Assembly (NCBI GenBank): GCA_044868295.1
Contig: JBIOWF010000284.1
Location: 1 to 5,242 of the forward strand
Length of the DNA stretch: 5,242 nucleotides
Direction: 5' to 3'
Source: JBIOWF01 sp044868295
Lineage (GTDB): Bacteria > Actinomycetota > Actinomycetes > Streptosporangiales > Streptosporangiaceae
Both the position numbers and the translations under genes were made by a program. Within the stretch, counting starts at the first letter, position 1. Each line of letters starts with the position of its first letter. Shown here one piece after another: positions 1-4,148 of the stretch. A model generated the notes under the pieces. That model ran no database searches. It was not told the origin of the DNA and worked only from the letters and a program-made list of their open reading frames with translations.

Positions 1-221
1 GGTTCGGCGTCGCCGTCGAGATAAACTCCCGGCCCGATCGGCTCGATCCGCCGAAACGGCTGCTGAGGCTCGCCTACGAGATGGGTTGCGTGTTCTCGAT
101 CGACTCCGACGCGCACGCCCCCGGACAGCTCGACTGGCAGCGGTTCGGTTGCGCCAGAGCCGTACAGTGCGGGATCGAACCCGAGCGGATCATCAACACC
201 CGGCCGTGGGGCGTTTGGTGA
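1..221 (+). CDS. PHP-domain phosphoesterase, C-terminal end (5' truncated by window edge)
   Basis: The frame starting at base 3 is open from the left edge to a TGA at 219-221 and gives 72 residues. The fragment carries the closing part of a PHP (polymerase and histidinol phosphatase) domain: VEINSRPDRLDPP, then SIDSDAHAPGQLD, and a final RIINTRPW. In PHP enzymes the Asp and His of the D-A-H motif are metal ligands of a multinuclear centre that hydrolyses phosphoesters. The EIN..P.RLD and DAH..QLD pattern is like the C-terminal PHP module of PolX-type repair polymerases and of stand-alone actinobacterial PHP proteins with helix-hairpin-helix repeats. The missing N-terminus would decide between them. 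The protein ends soon after the domain. It lies 68 bp upstream of the first WYL regulator on the same strand, but that gene appears to have its own promoter. Confidence 0.85.
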   Translation, partial: FGVAVEINSRPDRLDPPKRLLRLAYEMGCVFSIDSDAHAPGQLDWQRFGCARAVQCGIEPERIINTRPWGVW

Positions 222-277
222 CGATCATGTGGCCTCTGGGTGAGGGCATTCCACGCGGATATGTCGGCGCTTCGGCG

Positions 278-283
278 TAGCGT
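278..283 (+). promoter_or_regulatory. Candidate -10 box (TAGCGT) for a leaderless transcript of the short WYL regulator
   Basis: TAGCGT fits the actinobacterial TANNNT -10 pattern and ends six bases before the ATG at 290, so transcription would begin at or next to the A of the start codon. The only ribosome-binding-like bases (AAGG at 285-288) lie one base from the ATG, too close to work. No TTGACA-like -35 is visible at the expected spacing, so the call rests on the -10 box and its position. Confidence 0.4.
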
Positions 284-289
284 CAAGGC

Positions 290-748
290 ATGGATCGCCG
301 ACGCGCGCTGCTGGAGGAGCTTCGCGCGAACGGCCATTTGTCCGCGCGCGAGCTCGCGGAGCGCCTCGGGGTGAGTAAACGCACGATCGCCAGAGATGTC
401 GCGAGACTCCAGCAGGACGGCGTTCCGATCCGCCTCGACCCCGGCGGCTACACGCTCGACGGGCCAGAAGCGGTCAAGCGGGCGATCGACAGGGCGCTGC
501 TCGGTCGGCGGGTGTTGCTGATCGAGTACGGCGACAGCAGGGGCGTGGTCACCTCCCGTGAGGTGGAGCCGAGCATCTGTCTCGGCGGAAGGGGCGGCCA
601 CTGGTACCTCGTCGCGTGGTGCAGGCTGCGCGAAGAGGTGCGTGTCTTCCGGCTCGATCGCATCGCGAAGGCGGCGCTCACTGACGAGCGCTTCCCCGAG
701 CCCGGCCAGGAGCGCCTATCTGACCTGGCCGGAGTCCTCCACTCCTGA
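290..748 (+). CDS. Short HTH/WYL-domain transcriptional regulator (internally shortened paralog)
   Basis: A 152-aa probable DNA-binding regulator. Residues 1-57 form a winged helix-turn-helix of the HTH_11/DeoR-like type (LSARELAERLGVSKRTIARDVARLQ, recognition helix near 29-41, wing ending GGYTLD). Residues about 62-135 are a WYL domain, with WYL at 105-107 and the conserved FRLDRI at 120-125. WYL domains bind small ligands or nucleic acid and tune the attached HTH. Compared with the paralog at 948-1658, the first 65 residues and the WYL core align well. About 70 residues between the wing and the WYL domain (the paralog's PPLNFTPAEAVAVAIAL helical region) are missing, as is the last stretch (IPDMIASYPVLD-like). 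The frame stays open across the junction, so this is an in-frame loss, not a broken gene. It may be functional, dominant-negative or decaying; the sequence does not settle which. The start at 290 is supported by the HTH beginning at once and by the TAGCGT box six bases upstream. Confidence 0.85.
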   Translation: MDRRRALLEELRANGHLSARELAERLGVSKRTIARDVARLQQDGVPIRLDPGGYTLDGPEAVKRAIDRALLGRRVLLIEYGDSRGVVTSREVEPSICLGGRGGHWYLVAWCRLREEVRVFRLDRIAKAALTDERFPEPGQERLSDLAGVLHS

Positions 749-761
749 TCCACTCCGCTCC

Positions 762-942
762 GGCGCGCGCGGCCGTGGCACCGCCGCGCGGCGTGTTGTT
801 CGGGCGGGTCGGCTGACCTACTCCCTTCGGCGCGCGCGGCCCTGGAACTGTCGAGTACGGCGGGCCGTTCGGGCTGGGCGGCTGACCCGCGCCGCATTGG
901 TGTGCGCGGCCGTGGAACTGTCGGTGGCGTGGCCTAACGTGC
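762..942 (+). repeat. Imperfect tandem repeat, about 2.6 units of 67-70 bp
   Basis: The spacer between the two WYL genes contains unit 1 (762-828), unit 2 (829-898) and a partial unit 3 (899 to about 942). Units 2 and 3 share their first 25 bases with three mismatches (829-853 against 899-923, including TGGAACTGTCG). Units 1 and 2 share a 21-base block with two mismatches (798-818 against 867-887, including CGGCTGACC). Each unit opens with a GGCGCGCGCGGCC-like string. There is no recognisable protein product. The -10 box of the second WYL gene lies inside the last partial unit. Confidence 0.6.
935..940 (+). promoter_or_regulatory. Candidate -10 box (TAACGT) for a leaderless transcript of the full-length WYL regulator
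   Basis: TAACGT matches TANNNT and is followed by seven bases and the GTG at 948. This places the transcription start at or beside the start codon. No Shine-Dalgarno sequence precedes the GTG. A GGAAC motif at 914-918 lies 16 bases upstream and is the only -35-like element seen; it resembles ECF sigma -35 motifs more than TTGACA. That reading is uncertain. Confidence 0.42.
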
Positions 943-947
943 CAGGC

Positions 948-1658
948 GTGAACCGTACGGACAGGCTCTACGCGCTCGTTGAGGATCTCCGGGCCATCTC
1001 TCCGCGCTGCCGGTCAGCACGCGAGCTGAGCGCTCGCTTCGAGGTGAGCGTGCGCACGATCGAGCGGGACATCTCCGCCCTTCAGCAGGCGTCGGTGCCC
1101 ATCTACGCCGAGCCCGGGCGCAAGGGCGGATACGCGCTCGAGAAGAGCATGTCGCTTCCCCCGCTCAACTTCACTCCGGCCGAGGCCGTGGCGGTCGCGA
1201 TCGCGCTGAGCCGTACGGAACGGCAGCCCTTCGCCGCGCAGGCCAGGAGCGCGTTGCGCAAGCTGATGGCCGCGATGCCGGGCCAGGACGGGGAGCGGGC
1301 ACGCGAGCTCGCCAGCCGGATCCAGATCCTCACCGACGCCAACGAGCCCGGTGGCACTGGCCCGATAGCCGAGGTGATCGAGGACGCGCTGCTCAAGCGG
1401 GTGGTCCTGAAGATCCAGTACAGCGACGTCGGTGGGGAGCTCACCCAGCGAGAGGTCGAGCCGGGCGTGTTCGTCGGTGGCCGGAGCGGCAATTGGTACC
1501 TCGTGGCGTGGTGTCGCCTGCGGGATGCCGTGCGGGTCTTCCGGCTCGACCGCATCGCGGCCGCCGCCCTCACCGAGGAGCGCGCTCCTGAGCGCCCCCG
1601 CGAGGACTTCGACGCCGACATCCCCGACATGATCGCCAGCTATCCCGTCCTCGACTGA
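948..1658 (+). CDS. YafY-like HTH/WYL-domain transcriptional regulator, full-length
   Basis: A 236-aa regulator with the usual YafY-like order. The winged HTH is at 1-64 (TDRLYALVEDLRA, recognition helix SVRTIERDISALQQ, wing GRKGGYALE). A helical linker follows at about 68-135 (LPPLNFTPAEAVAVAIAL, then ARSALRKLMAAMP). The WYL domain is at about 138-212, with NWYLVAWCR at 182-190 and VFRLDRI at 197-203. A short acidic tail contains IPDMIASYPVLD. WYL regulators sense a ligand or nucleic acid and usually repress or activate adjacent genes. GTG 948 is chosen as the start because family members begin with MNRTDRL-like sequence and a TAACGT box sits seven bases upstream. GTG codons at 924 and 939 are in frame but would add residues unlike the family. 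The VOC gene 110 bp downstream on the same strand is the likeliest regulated partner. This gene is paralogous to the shorter one at 290-748, presumably by tandem duplication. Confidence 0.9.
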   Translation: MNRTDRLYALVEDLRAISPRCRSARELSARFEVSVRTIERDISALQQASVPIYAEPGRKGGYALEKSMSLPPLNFTPAEAVAVAIALSRTERQPFAAQARSALRKLMAAMPGQDGERARELASRIQILTDANEPGGTGPIAEVIEDALLKRVVLKIQYSDVGGELTQREVEPGVFVGGRSGNWYLVAWCRLRDAVRVFRLDRIAAAALTEERAPERPREDFDADIPDMIASYPVLD

Positions 1659-1680
1659 GTTCTGGAAGGCGAGGAAACAC

Positions 1681-1732
1681 CGACAGGGGGTTGTCGCTTG
1701 AGCGGGAGAGAGTGGATGCGTTCGAGCGACAA
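1681..1732 (+). promoter_or_regulatory. Stable hairpin with a possible alternative pairing, between the WYL regulator and VOC genes
   Basis: TTGTCGCT (1691-1698) is the exact reverse complement of AGCGACAA (1725-1732). Pairing extends inward to 1704/1719, giving a 14-bp stem with two G-T(U) wobbles and a 14-nt loop. The TGTCG of the left arm (1692-1696) can instead pair with CGACA at 1681-1685, so two exclusive folds are possible. No T-tract follows, so it is not a canonical intrinsic terminator. It could be a terminator or attenuator after the WYL gene, an mRNA leader element for the VOC gene, or, as DNA, a dyad operator for the neighbouring regulator. Confidence 0.5.
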
Positions 1733-1756
1733 GCAGCTCAGGCGCATTCACGATCG

Positions 1757-1763
1757 AAGGAGA
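1757..1763 (+). promoter_or_regulatory. Strong ribosome-binding site of the VOC gene
   Basis: AAGGAGA at 1757-1763 is a near-ideal Shine-Dalgarno sequence five bases before the ATG at 1769. It decides the start in favour of 1769 over the upstream in-frame TTG at 1691. It contrasts with the two WYL genes and the protease, which have no usable site. Confidence 0.85.
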
Positions 1764-1768
1764 TAGCG

Positions 1769-2155
1769 ATGGCCACGCCCGCTTTCAACACCGTTGCCTG
1801 GTTCGAGATCGCCAGTGACGACCCGGATGCCGTCCAGCGGTTCTACGGCGACCTGTTCGGCTGGCAGTTCAAGACCGATGAGGACTCCGCGAAAGGCGGC
1901 ATGGACTACCGGATCATCAATTACCCGGGCGAGGAGGAGTCCCGTGGCGGCGTTTTCGGCACCAAAGGCCAGTTCCCCAACCATGGCGTCTTCTCGGTCG
2001 TTGTCCAGGACGTCGCGGCCACGTGCGAGAAGGTCGAGAGCCTGGGCGGCAAGGTGATCTTCAAGATGCTCGGCAACGAGAACGGCCCCGACTTCGCCTA
2101 CTTCCACGACACGACCGGCAACCTCTTCCAGGTCTTCGCTCCGCCCGCCGCCTGA
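1769..2155 (+). CDS. VOC (glyoxalase/bleomycin-resistance fold) family protein
   Basis: A 128-aa cytoplasmic protein of the vicinal oxygen chelate superfamily, at the normal length for a single-chain two-module member. The first module opens with NTVAWFEIASDDPDAVQRFYGDLFGWQF (residues 7-34), the classic beta strand followed by the D-x-x-x-A-x-x-FYGxLFGW helix. The second starts at HGVFSVVVQDVAATCEKVESLGGKV (72-95) and closes with FAYFHDTTGNLFQVF (109-123). Glu13 and Gln121 stand where VOC enzymes often carry metal ligands, but the assignment is not certain. Members include glyoxalases, dioxygenases, fosfomycin- or bleomycin-resistance proteins and many without known substrate; nothing here fixes the substrate. 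There is no signal peptide. It follows the full-length WYL regulator by 110 bp, with a hairpin in between and a strong ribosome-binding site. No TANNNT box was found in the gap, so co-transcription with the regulator is plausible. It ends convergent to the protease gene. Confidence 0.9.
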   Translation: MATPAFNTVAWFEIASDDPDAVQRFYGDLFGWQFKTDEDSAKGGMDYRIINYPGEEESRGGVFGTKGQFPNHGVFSVVVQDVAATCEKVESLGGKVIFKMLGNENGPDFAYFHDTTGNLFQVFAPPAA

Positions 2156-2167
2156 CCACCATGACCC

Positions 2168-2209
2168 GCCGCCCGATCATCTTTCTCGGACTTCCCCTGA
2201 TCGGGCGGC
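2168..2209. terminator. Bidirectional hairpin terminator between convergent VOC and protease genes
   Basis: GCCGCCCGATCA (2168-2179) and TGATCGGGCGGC (2198-2209) are exact reverse complements, forming a 12-bp stem with an 18-nt pyrimidine-rich loop. It begins 12 bp after the VOC stop and lies 35 bp beyond the protease stop on the other strand. It can therefore end transcription from both sides. There is no T-tract on either strand, as is frequent for actinobacterial terminators. Confidence 0.75.
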
Positions 2210-2244
2210 ACTCGCCGTACCAGTGGGCCTTGGCGTGGCGAGGG

Positions 2245-3984
2245 TCAGGCCTCGGGCGGGCGTTGCTGCTGCTGCAGCTGGCGGCGCAACTCGGCGAGCT
2301 CCCGCTCGGTCTCGGTCTGCTGCCGGGATCGCCCGTACGGAGAGGGGGTGGTGCGGACGTACTGGGTGGGCTGGTCGGGTGCGACAGCCGGCCGGGGCGG
2401 GTTCTGTGCGGGTGGCTGCGGCGCTTGCCCGCCATAGCCGCCGTTGGTGGGTCCCGGATAGGCGCCACCGTTCGGGGCCGCCGGAGCTGCATAGGGAGCC
2501 GGGGCGCCGACTGAATGAGGCGGGCCGGCCGGGGGAAGCGGGCCAGCGCCGACCCAGGCGTGCGGTCCGGCCGGCACGCCCTTGCGGCGGCGCAGGATGA
2601 CGACGAGCAGCACACCGACGCCGATCAGAATCAGCAGACCGGCGCCGATCGCGATCCACACCCAGATCGGCTGCGGAGTCTCGTCCTTGCCGGCGGTGAT
2701 GGCTCGCTGTGAGTCCGTGATGAACCTTGCCACGAATGGATGGTTCGGCTGCAGGTCCTGGACCGCCCGGAACTTGGGCAGCGCGTTCTTGTAGTGTCGC
2801 TGGAAGAACTCGTCGAGCGCCTCGTCGTACAGGGTGGTCGTCACCGATTCCGAGGGCTGGAGATTCTTCTCGCCGAGCTTCTCCTTGATGACGGAAACCG
2901 GCAGCACGAAGCTCTCGTTCTCCGACGCCTCACCACTCTCACTGACGGTTCCGGCGATCAGCATGCCGATCACCTTCCCGTCCCGGCCGAACACCGGGCC
3001 GCCCGAATTGCCGTGATAAGACGGCGCCTGGGTCTGGATGTACGGCACGCCTTCCTCGGTGGTGCGCCTCGCGCTGTACGGGCCCTCGGTCAGGGCGGGC
3101 TCCAGCTTCGACTCAAGGCTGAAGAACGGGGTGCCGGTCACCAACCCGGGGAACCCGCTGATATACAGGGTGTCGCCCACCTGGACATCGGCCTCGTCGC
3201 CGAGCGCCAGCGTCGGCAGGTTCTGCTGGCCGTTGACCTTGAGGACCGCGATGTCCTTGCCGGGGTAGTTCGCTCCCTTGGTGACAAGCTCCGCCGGGAG
3301 CGCCTTGGCGTTCTTGTCCACACCCCCACCGGGCAGTGACTGCAGCACTGCCAGACTCCGCTTCAGGTTCTTGATCCGCATGTGGGTGGTGTTGAATTTG
3401 GTGTACAGCTGCAGGACCTGCCGTATCAATTCATCGTCGATCTCCTCGCTGCTGAGACCCTTCAGGGCGGCTATCGCGTCTTCCCTGTTGAGCTTTTGCA
3501 GCGTCTTCCCGGAGATCTCGTTGGCGAGTTCCTTGGTGCTCAACTCGACGCAGTGTGCCCCGGTGACCATGTAACCATCAGGGGTGATCCACCAGCCGGT
3601 GCAGGTGCCGCCGACCTCCAAGTCCACCGTCCGGTTCGGCGATACAGCTTCCAAATAGCTGTCTGCATCTTGGGCCATCTGTTGCAACAGGTATTTGAGG
3701 TGGCTGCGGTTATCGGAGGGAAGCCGGCCGGCCGCCACTCCGTCTGAGTACTGCTGCTGAAGCTGCTGGAGCGGATAGTCCTTGAACTTGAGCGTGGGCA
3801 CGACTACGTCCCCGGTGTAGATCAAGCTGGTCAACTGGACGGCGGGATGAGTGCGTGCGGCCACCCGCGTTCCAACCGACACCTCGCCGTCCGCGGCGGC
3901 CGAGACGGGAGTCAATACGACCAGAATGATGAGGGCCGCGGACGTCGCCAATCCCTTGACCAAGTTATTCAAATATCCGTCCAT
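2245..3984 (-). CDS. Secreted, membrane-anchored chymotrypsin-fold serine protease with cytoplasmic Pro/Gly-rich tail
   Basis: With the start at 3984 the product is 579 aa. A signal peptide covers residues 1 to about 31 (Lys in the n-region, core ATSAALIILVVLT, cleavage near VSAAA). A roughly 95-residue, partly helical, Gln-rich segment comes next. The protease domain shows TGAHC (His144), KDIAVLKV (Asp244) and HGNSGGPV (Ser327), a complete catalytic triad. Cys128 and Cys145 match the chymotrypsin 42-58 disulfide next to the active His. Asn precedes the Gly-flanked Ser region (GNSGG), as in HtrA-type enzymes, so zymogen-style activation is unlikely. The residue six before the Ser is Pro, so trypsin-like specificity is not indicated. 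His and Asp are 100 residues apart because of a charged helical insertion at about 147-239. A TPR-like helix pair follows at about 387-430, then a membrane helix at 440-463 and the RRRK stop-transfer at 465-468. A Pro/Gly/Ala-rich tail (470-553) and a short Glu/Arg/Gln coiled coil (about 555-574) would lie in the cytoplasm. There is no PDZ domain. The alternative start at 4035 would add 17 residues but abuts a terminator palindrome. Substrate and partners are unknown. Confidence 0.88.
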   Translation of the reverse strand: MDGYLNNLVKGLATSAALIILVVLTPVSAAADGEVSVGTRVAARTHPAVQLTSLIYTGDVVVPTLKFKDYPLQQLQQQYSDGVAAGRLPSDNRSHLKYLLQQMAQDADSYLEAVSPNRTVDLEVGGTCTGWWITPDGYMVTGAHCVELSTKELANEISGKTLQKLNREDAIAALKGLSSEEIDDELIRQVLQLYTKFNTTHMRIKNLKRSLAVLQSLPGGGVDKNAKALPAELVTKGANYPGKDIAVLKVNGQQNLPTLALGDEADVQVGDTLYISGFPGLVTGTPFFSLESKLEPALTEGPYSARRTTEEGVPYIQTQAPSYHGNSGGPVFGRDGKVIGMLIAGTVSESGEASENESFVLPVSVIKEKLGEKNLQPSESVTTTLYDEALDEFFQRHYKNALPKFRAVQDLQPNHPFVARFITDSQRAITAGKDETPQPIWVWIAIGAGLLILIGVGVLLVVILRRRKGVPAGPHAWVGAGPLPPAGPPHSVGAPAPYAAPAAPNGGAYPGPTNGGYGGQAPQPPAQNPPRPAVAPDQPTQYVRTTPSPYGRSRQQTETERELAELRRQLQQQQRPPEA

Positions 3985-3990
3985 GGAGTA

Positions 3991-3996
3991 ATCGTA
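3991..3996 (-). promoter_or_regulatory. Candidate -10 box (TACGAT) for a leaderless protease transcript
   Basis: Read on the minus strand, TACGAT is followed by six bases and the ATG at 3984. This is the layout of a leaderless mRNA starting at the initiator A. No Shine-Dalgarno sequence precedes this ATG (the six bases are TACTCC). A convincing -35 is not visible. The box lies downstream of the aceE terminator palindrome, which agrees with an independent protease promoter. Confidence 0.5.
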
Positions 3997-4034
3997 ATGC
4001 GCAGCGTCGGTGACGCGTTTCGCGGCCCGGTACA

Positions 4035-4068
4035 TGAATCGGCCCCCGTCCGGACGGGGGCCGATTCA
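4035..4068 (-). terminator. Perfect 34-bp palindrome, probable aceE terminator
   Basis: Bases 4035-4068 form a perfect inverted repeat with 17-base arms and a TCCGGA centre, so the hairpin is very stable (arm core GGCCCCCGTCC). It starts about 80 nt after the aceE stop on the transcribed strand. It has no T-tract on that strand. It also contains the A of the upstream in-frame ATG of the protease frame (4033-4035), which argues against that ATG being used for translation. A further 10-bp palindrome, AATGATCATT, lies at 4073-4082. Confidence 0.75.
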
Positions 4069-4098
4069 CGTTAATGATCATTGATTTGACCTGCTGCG

Positions 4099-4136
4099 AT
4101 TACTTTCCGAAATTGCGTGGAAAGTGTTTCGGTAAT
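4099..4136. repeat. AT-rich interrupted inverted repeats in the aceE 3' region
   Basis: ATTA-(CTTT)-CCGAAA (4099-4112) can pair with TTTCGG-TAAT (4127-4136), with a four-base bulge and a 14-nt loop. The same bases can instead form CTTTCC (4103-4108) with GGAAAG (4119-4124). The two folds exclude each other. The segment 4069-4136 is clearly richer in A/T than its surroundings. No gene was seen in it. The role is unknown; RNA 3'-end structure or a protein-binding dyad are options. Confidence 0.35.
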
Positions 4137-4148
4137 GCGGTCCGCCGC

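Noticed and set aside
74..601. Minus-strand open frame opposite the PHP end and short WYL gene
   Set aside because: It is antisense to two genes with clear family motifs, has no recognisable domain, and has no start signal.
729..763. CCGGAG/CTCCGG and GGAGT/ACTCC short inverted repeats around the stop of the short WYL gene as a terminator
   Set aside because: The stems are only 5-6 bp, one has a 23-nt loop, and both partly overlap the coding end. Such matches are expected by chance at this GC.
558..947. Open frame continuing upstream of the full-length WYL gene (about 130 extra residues)
   Set aside because: It overlaps the short WYL gene in another frame, is Arg/Ala/Ser-rich without domain character, and crosses the tandem repeats. 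It stays open only because stop codons are rare at this GC content.
1691..1768. Upstream in-frame TTG start for the VOC gene (26 extra residues)
   Set aside because: The TTG is the first codon of the hairpin arm and has no ribosome-binding site. VOC homologues start close to the ATG at 1769, which has an ideal site.
2245..2330. CTG/CAG-rich run encoding the Gln-rich protease end as a microsatellite
   Set aside because: Only a few consecutive CTG units occur, interrupted by other codons, and they simply encode the Gln residues of the coiled-coil end.
2023..2514. Plus-strand open frame running from the VOC gene into the protease 3' end
   Set aside because: It is out of frame with the VOC gene, crosses the bidirectional hairpin, and its second half is the complement of the protease's low-complexity tail.
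2740..3747. Plus-strand open frames (2740-3339 and 3382-3747) opposite the protease
   Set aside because: They are antisense shadows. The minus-strand frame holds signal peptide, catalytic triad and TM helix, and these frames show no motif or ribosome-binding site.
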